Source: Setaria digitata | Lineage: Eukaryota; Nematoda; Chromadorea; Rhabditida; Setariidae | Direction of reading: 5' to 3' | Length of the DNA stretch: 64,000 bases | Assembly (NCBI GenBank): GCA_003640385.1 | Contig: RCAB01000319.1 | Location: 1 to 64,000 of the forward strand | Shown: positions 14,331 through 25,600 of the stretch, in pieces | Position numbering within the stretch: the first letter of the stretch is position 1 | How the letters are laid out: every line of letters begins with the position of its first letter | Translations under genes and position numbers: made by a program | Notes under the pieces: model-generated | Seen by the model: only the letters and a program-made list of their open reading frames with translations | Database searches by the model: none | What the model was told of the DNA's origin: nothing

Positions 14331-15233
14331 ATGCCAACTGCACGAATAATATTGATAATTACGGTAATGGCCATATGTGGTGGTATGGAAGTAATGAACT
14401 GTTTAGAATTATACGAAAATGATCCGGAGAAGGAACGAGAAATGCAAATACTGTGCAACGTTTATCCATCATTGAATATCTGCTCCGGTATCGTTTTATT
14501 CTTTCCAAGGAACTTTCTTTAACAAAATTGAAATTGATGCGAAGAAAACAAATGAGAAATTTTAGAATTTAATATGGAAAAGCAGAAGTCAAGCTATATG
14601 CGTCTTGAACGATCACTTCCTTTCAGTCTAGACACTGAACCATTTCCATTCGAGAAACGAAAGAGCGCCTACATGAGGTTAACAATTAAGTTTCGTAATT
14701 TCCGAAACTCCTTTCAACCATAGAAAATTTTGACAAAGCATTGTCCATTTATTATCAATTTCAGATTCGGAAAACGCGAAGATGTAAATCCCAAAGATTA
14801 CGTGAAAAGAAAGTCAGCTTACATGAGGTAAATTTTATTAACAAATCACTGGAAACATGAATGAGTGGAGTAAATTAAAAGCTCAGAAACTACAAGCAGA
14901 TAGTAAACAAATATTAGATTTTTTTAGCTCTATTCCCGGATTTTAATCCAATATCTTCACCATGATGTTTATTTACATTAACTGAATGAAACTGATCAGC
15001 TGATTTGCTAAGAACTCACAATGCATCAGGATATAGAATACTATTAAAACTATAAATAAAGGATTGCTTCCATTGAAATGAAGGAAATGATGTCCATTTC
15101 CCTTCCTTACAAGATTCTCTTCGTTTTATTACTGTAATAAAAACGAACCATACTATTCTGTCAAATTTATTTTGATGATACTTATTCCATGAATTTTGCC
15201 AGATTGTAAAAATATTTCAGATTCGGTCGCTAG
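14331..15233 (+). CDS. flp-6: FMRFamide-like neuropeptide precursor, FLP-6 type
   Basis: Four exons (14331-14487, 14566-14677, 14765-14827, 15221-15233) join in frame to about 114 aa. Residues 1-20 form a hydrophobic signal peptide, followed by the LCNVYPSLNIC segment common in flp precursors. Two KSAYMRFG units are each preceded by a dibasic KR; the first is followed by KR, the second by a single Arg and the stop. Processing should give C-terminally amidated KSAYMRF peptides, the product known from C. elegans flp-6. A third, first-in-order unit reads KSSYMRLER; it lacks the amide-donor Gly and has KQK instead of KR before it, so it looks decayed. Each intact unit is split by an intron in the same Arg codon (AG/A), and exon 3 (63 nt, phase 2-2) is a removable cassette. 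The precursor is shorter than the six-copy C. elegans form. Expression would be neuronal. Confidence 0.9.
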
Positions 15234-16090
15234 AAAAAGTAGGAAGTAATATTCAAAATCCTACGCATCTACGCTTGCTTGATGTGAAATATTCGTATGA
15301 TCCTTCTTTATAACCACACAGACCATACGTGTAGTCCTTGTTCTTCATTTTTTATTGGTTGTGTGCATAATATTAGTTGAAGTTAGTTTGTGTGAAAACA
15401 GTGCAGGGTTTGTCATGAGAAAAATGTCAGTAGCAATACCTATTTGGATGAACACCATACTTTTCCTTTTTCGTTTATACATAAGAGAATATAGGCATTA
15501 TGAAATCTTTATATTAATGGAATGATGTAAGAAATGTGCAGTAGAAAACAAATTTTAATTCATCTAAAATGCAAAATAATTTTAATGAAGTGAACAAACA
15601 TATTGCCAAAATCGAATGCCACCATAATAAGGACTTTCACGACATCTGCTATACGAAGAACACAACAAAAGTTGCCTATGTAGTTGTTATGGCTCACTGC
15701 GATGTGCAATTATGCAACTGGGCTGATGTCAAAAAATACATTTAATAAAATCAATGAGCATTCTGCTGATAACAGTAAAGAGTACAAAGTTAAGCGGGTC
15801 AAAATCAAAATGCCCCCTGACAACTAAAATAATCTAGTATCGGTAATAATCTTTTATTCATTACCAAGTCTGACTTCCTGAAGAACATTAATGTAGAAAG
15901 CCAAGAGGATAAAAACGATGATAAGGAGGAACAAAAATGATTTAAATGGATAGGAAACAAAGCATCTTTATAAAAGAATAAATATGCAGATGCGTCACTA
16001 ATGAATTAAAGCCAAGAAATTTCCCAGCAGTGTAAAGATTTTAAATTGCTATGGTAAAGAAAATATGCTCTAAATGAACATTTTAGTGCT
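15234..16090. other. Intergenic, no feature seen
   Basis: AT-rich spacer between the neuropeptide gene (plus) and the 3' end of the unknown minus-strand gene. I see no coding exon, RNA gene or repeat, and no clear AATAAA immediately after the flp-6 stop. Confidence 0.6.
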
Positions 16091-19000
16091 TCATGCCACT
16101 TCTGATAATTTAAGAGTTTCTTCCAGGCTGTCTCCATTAATTCTTGCATTGAGGTCCGTCATTAGTTCCATTAAATTTGCATACAATCTAGAAACAAAAT
16201 TGTAAATTATGCGAACGAATTGCAAGTTCATTAAAGATTGTAAAATGACGTACACTTCGTCTGCCTCTACTATTTGCCGACGAACTGCTGGTATTTGCCA
16301 TGCTCGTATCCAATATTCCGTTGCTCGATTATCTAACTCATTTTGTCCATTTTCTGATAATTTCTCTCCCACGTCAGTTCCAGAACTGTCTGTAGTAGCA
16401 GTAAAAAAAATTAGATAAAATATTTTCAGTATCTTCGTATAGCTCAATTCACACAAAAAAGTACATAGCATTGCTCAAGTAGTAATACTATTATATTTTT
16501 TTTACAGCTTAAAATAATCGCACATATATAAATTCTAATTTTAACTCGATCACTGACTTCACTTTTTAAAAGGAAAAAAAGAAAAAAAAAAAAAAAAAAC
16601 GAATCTGCATAAGAATAAGAGTATAAATGGATTAAAAGAGCTCCGACATTATCCGAAACAGATTAAACTTTGCATAGGGATACTTCCCGTTTCTTATTAT
16701 TACTATTTAAAGTTGCTGTTTATAACTGCTCTATATCTTATAAAAACAATAAACTAAAGGAAGATTTAGATTTCCCTCTCAAAATTTATGGTATCAAGGA
16801 ATAACAGTCTTAAGAAGAAAAACAAAAGCCTGAACTGCAGACTACATCTGCGCCGTCATCACCTGATGAGTCCATTTGGAGAACACGAGGCCGCACAGCA
16901 CCGAAAGCAAATTCTTTCAACGGATCATATTCTTCCTCAGCTTCCACACTTTCCACATCATGACTGCTAGATTCTGAAGTAACAGTATATACCTCATCTC
17001 TATTAAAAATACCCCCACGAAAGAGTGTACAATTATTTGGCTGGAAGTCTATTTTTACTTCCATATGCACAGATAAATCAAACCAAAAGGAATATTTGAT
17101 AATGCAGTTCTCTATCCTCAGATTAATGATTCTTACTTTCCTTGGTAGCTTTTTTTGCAGTGGATAAAAATTTTTTCCGAAAAAAAAAAAAGAATAAATA
17201 AATAAACCGACCCAAACTGAAGCTGTCGTCAATTTCCTAAAATATAGTTAATGTTAGAAAGCACTAATAAGATATCGAATTGAGAAACTTTTAAACTGAA
17301 AGTCCCCCAACTAATGGTAATTTACCTTCTGCGCCGTTCCCGGCAAATCGCAAGAAACGTCCAGTTGCTGTAACTTGCTTTCCTGAAGTTAATTTAGTAA
17401 AGCTTATTGTGAGTTTTCCACTGCATATCCCATCATTACCATGAAACCAACAATGCTCAATCTTATACGACATTTTATTATACACTGGAAAGGTAATAAG
17501 TAGAAATGTCAAAATACGAACGGAAAATGCGATATGTAGGTTTCCAAAAATCAATATTATGTTGAATAAATAGGCCATCATATTATCCATTAAAAAATGG
17601 GAGAACTTACAGGTGAGTGGCAGTCGTCTATATCATGCCCATTAGCTATATCCTTCATAATAGTACAAACACATTCTTCAGTAAAATGTTCAGTCGCTTT
17701 TGAAGAATGCACAAGCGGATTTGATTCCTGAGTGAAATCAACAGATCTTTACAATTAAATCAACATATCCCAGGAGAAAATTGTTTTAATTAATCCTTTC
17801 GAATAAACTCTTGAACAGATTTTATTCCTTCTTAAATGTACTATAAAGAGATTTTTTTTTTTGCTGTAGTAGTGTTAGATTTATTACTAGCACAGCAAAT
17901 TGTAATAGAAACTCCAATAAAATGCTACAGAAAGGCATTTTGTAGTGCACATCTACTTCCTTGATTGACTTTAATTTTAGCTAAGCAATAGAAATTTTTT
18001 GAAAAAATATCGCGAAGTCTGACTTACAGAAGAAATATTGGGTTGCTTAGCGGTTTTTCCGAAATAAGTTCAATAAAAATATGATAGCCAGCATCGAAAA
18101 CAAAGCAAAAAATAGAAGTTAAAAAAGGAAAAGACCTCATTCATCACATGCAAGACTTGCCAAACAGCACCAGTTCGTTTGGAAGGTATGTTTTTACAAA
18201 CTGCCAAACATAAACATCTGTCACAGTAATCTTGCCGAAATTTACCAGTTTTGAATTCTACGGCTCCCAAGCTTTCAGTTTCAACAGTTACTTCACCAGT
18301 TGGATAATATTTTAAATTATCAACAGTGACAGTCGTCATAACTTCAACCTGTCAAAAATTTCAGAACTGTTGATCCCAATTTCACAGTTAGCGATGTTCA
18401 ATCATAATAGACTTTACAGTGTTTATTTTAATTAATTTAATTACACAAGGCTTAAATCTAGAATAAATAATCCCTAAACATCATTGTTAAAAAACCGATG
18501 AATCATTTCATTCAATTTACCCAAAGCAAATAACGGAGCCAACAAATACAAAAATCTTTTTGAAAGTTCCGGATCGAATTTCATACTATGGCCTATTTTC
18601 GACTTTAATTCCATAAAAAAGTTTAATTTCATACTCCTCAATTTTTGGGAGTCAAATTAACCTGAACGGTTTTATTGAAGGCTTTGGATGGAAGCACTGG
18701 TTCAATTATTACAAATTTCTTCCCATATAAATAGCAATTAAGATATGGACGCAAAAACGGTCTAAATGGGAAATCATAAGCTTTCTGCAATCAATAACAA
18801 TTTCAAATTAGATATCAATATTAATATTTAATGCACTGAAAAAAAATCATTTATCATTATCTGAAAATTGTGTACTATAGATAGCTGTGCGCTCAAATGC
18901 ACACCAGCTTAACAGAAATTGCGACCGAACAACTAAAAAGTGTCTACGATTTCAGAAATTTATGAGTTCTATTTAATTTGCCTGTTGATCCCAATCATTC

Positions 19001-21015
19001 GGCAACTTTGAAAGAAATTATTCAAGCATGTCCCTACGAAAGCAATGATGTAATGAAAACGGTATTTATTAAAATACACAATGGAAATAGTGGTAAAAAA
19101 TATTAAGATAATGGCATAAATCATGAAATACTTACGCGCAGTTGAATTGGACCCAATCACCAACTTTCATTCCTTCGCGGGCACCAAAGAGAAATATCAC
19201 GTCACTATCTGGTATAGCCAAAGACCACACTCGAGCACTTGAATCATGCACCGCTGTCACTAAGCCTTCGTAATTATCAATATACTACAACGATTCATTG
19301 TATTTTAGACTACTCTTTTCAAGGCTTGGAAAAAATCAGTCCAATGAAGTATGGCACCAGCATGTAATGGACTTCTTTCTTTAATATAAGCTATGTAACA
19401 ATAGAAATTTTCAAAACTGATCAAGTTGTTGAAAATTATGATAAATATTTCAGGGGAAAAAAGTTAAAAAAATTAAAAAAAAAAAACTTTTTTTAGTGAG
19501 GCAGAAACACGCCGACTGTGCAGTGGCTTCTGATGAATTGCAGGCGAACGACAAGGAACAGAGCGGTAACACTCATTGTTTCGCTTTTTATTCCACGGCT
19601 AAAAAACATGCATAAAATTTTTTGAAGTTGAATATTAACAAAGGGAAAATGAACAATTTTAATAGCATGTTTAAGATCGAATTAAAAAGAAGGTGGAGAA
19701 TAGTAAAAGAGTAACTTCAGGATGAACAGGAAAAGAGTGAAAAGGCTTACGATAAGTGCCTCAAAATCATATATGATAAACAGCAATTTCAACAGGCATA
19801 GACTAACTGCTTTGACGATCAGCTGCTTGCTTTGCTCATCACACTCATCCAAAATATCACCCACTACCTGCCATGCTACGAAAATCCCAGCGATATTTTG
19901 TGTCATTTTTGGAACTCTATAATAGAATAAATTAATGGAAATAACGAAATGTATAGATAACAAACTCATGTTTTCTTTCATAATCAGTAAACATAATCTA
20001 AAATTCAAGCTCTTAAATGCTTAACAAGTTCTCTTTGGTACTACATAAAGATTGAAATGAATGATGTCATCCAGGAAAAGTGAAAACTGCTGATCACAAG
20101 CTTCACTAAATAAATCATTAGAAATTCTACTACAGACTTTTTCTTTTGCAAAAATATTGTGAAACAGCAGCTACAAGTCAAAATTCATGAATAAAAATTA
20201 AATATGGCTCACTACGGTGTCTCAAATGATCCTAATTGAACCGAAAAAAAAAGATATTTTTGGCAACCAAACCACACATACCTTTCAATCCAAGCCATAT
20301 ACATTTGGTTACGACAGAATCTCGCTGACACAGAATGGCAGCAACCAACGAATGCAAAGTCCGGCGACCACGCAAGCATTTCTGCGATGACTTTAACTTC
20401 TTTACAGAACGACAGTGGTGGAAATGCTACCGAAACTTTCACCTAAAATATAAACTGTATAATACTGTTTTTCCAGGACATTAGTTATCTCAAAAGTAAT
20501 CGCTATTTTTGGATAATAGTAACAACTAATTTGAGATAAAATTTATATTTTTTATATGGCAGCAATGATAATCACACCTGCAATTGGTCGTTCAGAAAGC
20601 GAGTTTCGAATATGTTATTTATTCGAGTTGGTGATGTAATAGAGCCATTAACATCAATAAATGATATGAAATCACCAGTATTAAAACGCTGTTCTTCATT
20701 CGTTGTTTTTTTTCGTTGATCAATTATAAGGTCAGGATGCTTTCCTGCAAAAAATTTCTCAAGGAGCTCTTTTAACCAGCAATTTCGAATTATCTTACTG
20801 GCATAGTGATGGTTCAAATGTGATATATGTGGTTAAATAGCAATGCACATTTTAGTAACAAGCATTCTTGATCTGCTCACCAGCTCACTATCCCCTTCCC
20901 TATCCGTAATCCAAATTATGAAAATGAAAAGACAAAAAAAAAAAGAACCTGGAACAAATACGTATAGTAATCCGGTATCACTCTGATGGCTTATCAGTCC
21001 GATACGTCTAGGCAT
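16091..21015 (-). CDS. Multi-exon protein of unknown family
   Basis: I do not recognise this gene. Exons on the minus strand, in coding order: 21015-20949, about 20815-20578, 20442-20282, 19916-19808, 19284-19136, 18932-18905 (28 nt), 18784-18662, 18348-18136, possibly 18045-18028 (18 nt), 17727-17611, 17484- or 17461-17326, 17135-16836, and 16389-16091 with the stop. Most junctions keep phase; exon 1 to 2 and the 17.6/17.5 kb junction are unresolved. About 650 aa. There is no signal peptide or membrane span. It is Cys-rich in the middle (a CDRCLCLAVC cluster in exon 18348-18136). A segment in exon 19284-19136 ending GMKVGDWVQFN looks beta-rich and faintly like an S1/cold-shock or extended Tudor fold; this is weak inference. 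The C-terminus has an acidic Ser/Glu stretch and a helical tail. Probably nematode-specific. The start at 21,015 is the first ATG of the frame and is provisional. Confidence 0.6.
16569..16601. repeat. Poly-A run
   Basis: A-rich homopolymer tract within an intron of the unknown gene, probably simple slippage. Confidence 0.7.
18905..18932 (-). other. Candidate 28-nt microexon
   Basis: Between exons 19284-19136 (ending two bases into a codon) and 18784-18662 (starting in phase 0), a direct join would break the frame. The segment 18932-18905 is bounded by TTTTTAG and GTGTGC, is 28 nt long, and restores the frame exactly, adding about nine residues. Support is phase and splice sites only. Confidence 0.45.
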
Positions 21016-22998
21016 TGATATTTAAGTCCTTAAAACATATAAAACTGAAGGGAAAACGTCGACAAAGAATGTACCGAAAATAGCGAATTTAAGAGAACTT
21101 ATATTAAATGACCATTAAAGTGTTAAAACTTGATAACAACTGTTAGTGGAACAATTGTTCTCATTATCAATTTAAGAAATAATGAGAAACCTAAAAACTA
21201 CTCACATGTACCTCGTCCACATCACACAGTAGGGACAGCGTACATCAGTTCATTATTTTTAATTTCTTATTAAAATACGGATTCTCATTAAATTTAAAAC
21301 TAGAGAGTGAAGTGTGGACGAGAGTAAAATGAAAAAGCACCCATAGGTTGAATAGATATAAAGAAATACTTGAAAAGCGGATCTGTAGAATTTTCATGCT
21401 TTCTAGTATTTCGAGTCCCGGACCAGTAATTTCTAAAAGGAAAAAAACACGCAAATTCTGATTTTTATCGGGTCGGATTCTGCGGTTTCTGGAGGATAAT
21501 CAACCAGTGAAATCGTTCCTTTCAAATTATTAACAGTTTCAATTGTATATTAACAGTAAGTGGTATTAAATATTATAATTTATAATGGGATTCTTTTCAG
21601 CAAATTTAAATAATTGTGAAATTCGAGGACCGAAATCTTGCCATCAATAACTGTGAAAATGCAACATGCTGGACAGTGAAAAATGATAAAAGCTAAAAAG
21701 CTAATTGATGATGTGCGGCACAGTGGGGCTAATTGTGAATGTAATGATGAGCAGTAACCTAATCTTATGGGGACGAAATTGATGGGTTTGGAATACTGGA
21801 AAAAAACAGGAATAAGGGAACTAATAAAAAGAATTGCTGGGGCCTAATCGCTTCGTTATCAGTCCAAGGAGGATGGAAGATGATATAGAAGGTGGTACTT
21901 GCTCTGGTGATCTTCGAGCATCGAACATATTAACATGATTACTGTAGAAAAATAGAAACCTTATATATTACGAGAAAATATCCCTGTAACTCCTAGATCT
22001 TAGATAGAAAGCAGGCTGTTAATGATTGTTCATCTGCTATGACTGTGCAAAAATACATCATCAGTAATTGAAATACCTGTTCAGATAGATCTTCCTAAAA
22101 AAAAAAACCTTCAATGAACATTGATAAGATTATCAAGAAGCAGCAAGAATTATCCAAACAAAGCTTTCCGTAGGACAGTGAATGCTGTACGAAAAAGTTT
22201 GCAGAAATTGTTTACGTTGATTACCATTGCAGAAGACATTCCACTGATAAGGCTTAACAGTCATTGTGATACACGTTATCAGTGACCATTGTCGACGTGC
22301 CTGGAATCTTCTTCCTGCTGCAACAATGTCCCATCGTCATTTGTCATTTTCATAAAGCATCGTCATCATCATCGTCATTATCATTATCACCGACATCAAC
22401 AACAATAACAATTCCTCAAACCGATCGATTCAATTCTTCTACACGTCCTCTTTCCTCTTTCCTTTTCCTCTTCCCATCTATTCCTCCACCATTTCATCGC
22501 TCTTTTTTCATTCTCCTCCCCCTTCGTTGGAATGAATAGTGAAGGAAAGAAGGAAGGAAAGAGCCCTACACACTTCCCATCCAAAACCACAACTACACCA
22601 CCACTATCAGCTATACTTTTCCACCACCTTTACTACCTTTGCTACCTTCGTACCTTTATTACCTCTATCATCTTTACTACAGCTACCCTGCCCCTTTCTC
22701 ACCTTAATTACCCTTCCTCCCTTGCATTACCTGTCATGTACTCCAATGACAGCGGAATCCTGTCCTGACTTATCCCCTACTCTGTCGCTTCCCTCTCCTA
22801 TAGGATCCAGTTACACTACCTGTGTCCTGTAGCTTCCTTCAAATTGAACTATACCTGCATGGCATGGTACAGTAATGAAAAGACACGGTGATGTTCTTAC
22901 GAATAGACAGACATCTTTTAGAAGGTCAAAGGTCGTCGTTGATAAAGCAGCAGTAGCGACATATTTGTTTCTGAATTTTCAAAAATTTCCGGACACTA
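21016..22998. other. Divergent intergenic region
   Basis: About 2 kb between two divergently transcribed genes (unknown gene, minus; C2H2 gene, plus). No exon was found. The right half is low complexity: CAT/ATT-type triplets at about 22,360-22,395 and a pyrimidine-rich stretch at 22,440-22,840 with recurring ACCTTT/CCTTTCC motifs, broken by a purine block at 22,540-22,561. It could hold the promoters of both genes. Confidence 0.5.
22360..22840. repeat. CAT-triplet and polypyrimidine low-complexity tract
   Basis: CATCATCATCGTCATTATCATT-like triplets lead into a long C/T-rich region. Overlapping low-complexity frames (Pro/Ser/Leu/Thr-rich) are open here by composition and carry no domain, so they are not called as genes. 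Confidence 0.7.
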
Positions 22999-25273
22999 AT
23001 GTTTCGTTGCGTCGTTTGTCCTTTGCAAGCGCCGACGTATGAAACTGTGGAAGAATTGGAAATACATATTGCCGCCGATCATATCAGTCATATACCGTAT
23101 GAATGTGAACGATGTCGATTTTCGAAATTTCCTACCGAATTTGCTCTAATTAGCCACTGTACTACAGATCACGGATTGAAAGAGTTCTATGTTAGTTACT
23201 GTATTCATCTAATCTATCACCCGCCACGAGTTAATATTGCATTTAGATATATTGTTATATCGTTTACCATCTGACATACACGGCAAATTATCTAGGCTCT
23301 TAATGCTAGGTGATCTGAGGAGCTCTTATTGGATTCAGAAGGTCCTTTCCCCCAGCCAGTCTGTCCTTTGCTGATTTGGAAAGGCTGGAGAGTTTCATTC
23401 ATTCATGAAGTATTTCAACCTGTGTTCAGAAATAACCGTGTCTGTATGTTGGATAATATGTAGATCCTTTTTAAGGTAAAGTACAAGATCACGCCAGATT
23501 TTCATCGTAAACGGGAGAAAATAAGGGAGGTGTTGCATCATTCTGTTACTGTGTCGAAAATTCCCTTTGGGGCTTACAAACGAAAAAGGTGTGTTTACCG
23601 GTATTATTTTCCTCTTTTTCAGTGTTGTTCTCTATTCGAATTAAACATTCCATTACCACTTGTTACTCTAAGAATTTTTATATTTCGAGTTTTTAGAATA
23701 ACCGATTATTCATCACTGCTTAGTTCCGGAGAAATGTGTTCGGCTTCTGTAGATTCCGACGAATTGACTCGAATGACTGAAACCGATAAGGAAGCGAAAA
23801 TCGAGAGTGCCAAAGTATTTCCTTTTGTTTTTTTTTTTTTCCTTAAACCGTGAGAAAGTTGGAAGTCCCTAATTCGAAATCTTGGTTTTTATTCAAGCTC
23901 AAAGCGAAAACTGTACTTTAAAATTTTTTTTAGGGCAGTGAAGTAGAGCCAGAAGATAGCACTTTGGAAAAGGAACCAGATTCACAACCAAATTCTTTTC
24001 CAAATGCTGTGTTGCAACACGAACCGGATCAAGTAAACATTGGTAAGTGCCCTTTTCTGAAGTCCTTAAATAATTTTTAAATCCTCTTTCAATTTTACTT
24101 GTTTCATGTTCCCACATCTTTCAATGCACAATACTTTCCAGTGAGTATTTTGGGTGATTTATACCGAAATGATCCTGGTAGTAGTGCTAGTGCTACAATA
24201 GCAATCTGTGAGCCAACTGATATCGTTGATCCGTCAAATAGTCTAACAGCTACTGGTGATATGCTGTCACAGCAAACAAAAAAACGGTCAAGGCCACCTC
24301 GGATTTGTAATATTTGTGGTCTTCAAGTTACTGGTCAACGTTCATCACTCATCTATCACGCTAATTCCAAGTATCAGTTATCTACTTCTGTACTCCTCCA
24401 CAAAATCCTGAAGTGGCTTTTTGTAGTGTGGAAGGAGCATAATGTGCTTTTATAAGTTTACCGAGTTGAAATCTTCAAGCATAGCATCAATATGTCTTAT
24501 TAAGAACGTACCTGACGCTGCCATTGTGTTCATCTTTTAAAGGCATGTGCGTCTACCGATGTTCTTCTGCCGTGAATGCAAAAAAACATGGACAACAATT
24601 ACCAAATCAGATGTGATCAAGCACGTCAAGGCATGCCATGACGGTGATGAAAGTTTAATAGAGGATCATCGAATGCAGTATGCTAGCGATTTACACCATA
24701 TTACAGATAAATGCTTCCCACGTAAAAGTCGAGGTTGTTTTCTTTAAATTGCAGACTGCAGTTAGTCGGACTGGGAATAATACAATTAGATATTTGCTCT
24801 TTACTAATCTTGTTATTAGCACATGAGCACTGCTGTTGTTACATCTCTTCATTTGGTATCAAATAAGAACAAGTGAACGTGATCGATTTCCGTAAACAAT
24901 ATCTTTTAGCACTTGATAATTTAGGTAGTTGTGCGGACGATGAAATGGAAAGTTTGATCGGTCCAGAATTATGGGTCAAAAGTGAGGAGAGGGGTAGCTT
25001 TGTTAGTATCTGACGCTCGTATTGTGATCGCTGTAAGAAGAATTCGCTAGTTCAAAATTTATACCCAAACTTTTTTAAAATTTGGTTAAATTGAATTAGT
25101 TGAAATTAAATTAAATTGAATTTTCTCATGGAGCTTCTCAGAAGTATTCACGTTCCAATTGTGAAAGACGTTCGGCACGTTCGGCTTCCCCATCTGATGA
25201 TGATTGTGAAAGTTTTGGTACTGTTACACCATCTGCTCGCTTTTTAACATCTTCTAATAGAGTGGCCAAATAA
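22999..25273 (+). CDS. C2H2-type zinc-finger protein
   Basis: Eight exons join in frame: 22999-23190, 23476-23588, 23697-23814, 23934-24042, 24142-24370, 24543-24733, 24925-25001, 25142-25273, giving 386 aa. Two N-terminal C2H2 fingers lie in exon 1 (CVVC..H..H and CERC..H..H, residues about 4-60). A second pair spans exons 5 and 6 (CNICG...HANSKH and CRECKK...H..H, residues about 230-275), with the last His of finger 3 encoded just after the intron. The middle is acidic and Ser/Pro-rich; the C-terminus is Ser/Arg-rich. It is likely a nuclear nucleic-acid-binding protein, but I cannot name an ortholog. Exon 6 could also be read through to a stop at 24,747, giving a shorter form; donor G/GTTGTT and the in-frame exons 7-8 favour the longer form. 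AATAAA overlaps the stop codon and recurs at 25,422. Confidence 0.8.
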
Positions 25274-25421
25274 AAATAGTTCGGCGAATCATCCCGACCC
25301 AAACATCTCAAATAGCACTACAATATTTGTTCTTTTTAATACCGAAGTTTTAGACTTCTACTTTGCTTTCTTTGATCTTTCAAGTGGCATCATGACCTCT
25401 AATAACCGGAAATTATACAAA

Positions 25422-25427
25422 AATAAA
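25422..25427 (+). terminator. Poly(A) signal of the C2H2 gene
   Basis: AATAAA about 150 nt after the stop codon. It lies just before the duplicated, N-containing stretch that separates this gene from the convergent kinase gene. A second AATAAA overlaps the stop itself. Confidence 0.5.
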
Positions 25428-25440
25428 GTGCTTATTAATG

Positions 25441-25600
25441 AGGTTTGACGACTTGATCATAGCANCGACTTGATCGTAGCACGTTCACTTCCACTTCCCA
25501 TATTTTGCTAATATGATTGGGTGCTTCTATGTATGCNATAGCAGTTCACTTCACTTCCCATATTTTGCTAATATGATTGGGTGCTTCTATGTGTGCAGAA
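25441..25600. other. Two single-N joints with near-identical flanks
   Basis: N at 25,465 is flanked by near-identical CGACTTGATC-tagc sequence on both sides. N at 25,537 is flanked by two copies of about 55 bp (about 25,483-25,536 and 25,542-25,596) that differ at a few bases. The pattern suggests contig ends that overlapped but were not merged, so the local length and the kinase 3' end should be treated with caution. Confidence 0.75.

Noticed and set aside
22282..22832. Pro/Ser/Thr/Leu-rich frames of up to 97 aa
   Set aside because: Open because of polypyrimidine composition; no motif and mutually overlapping.
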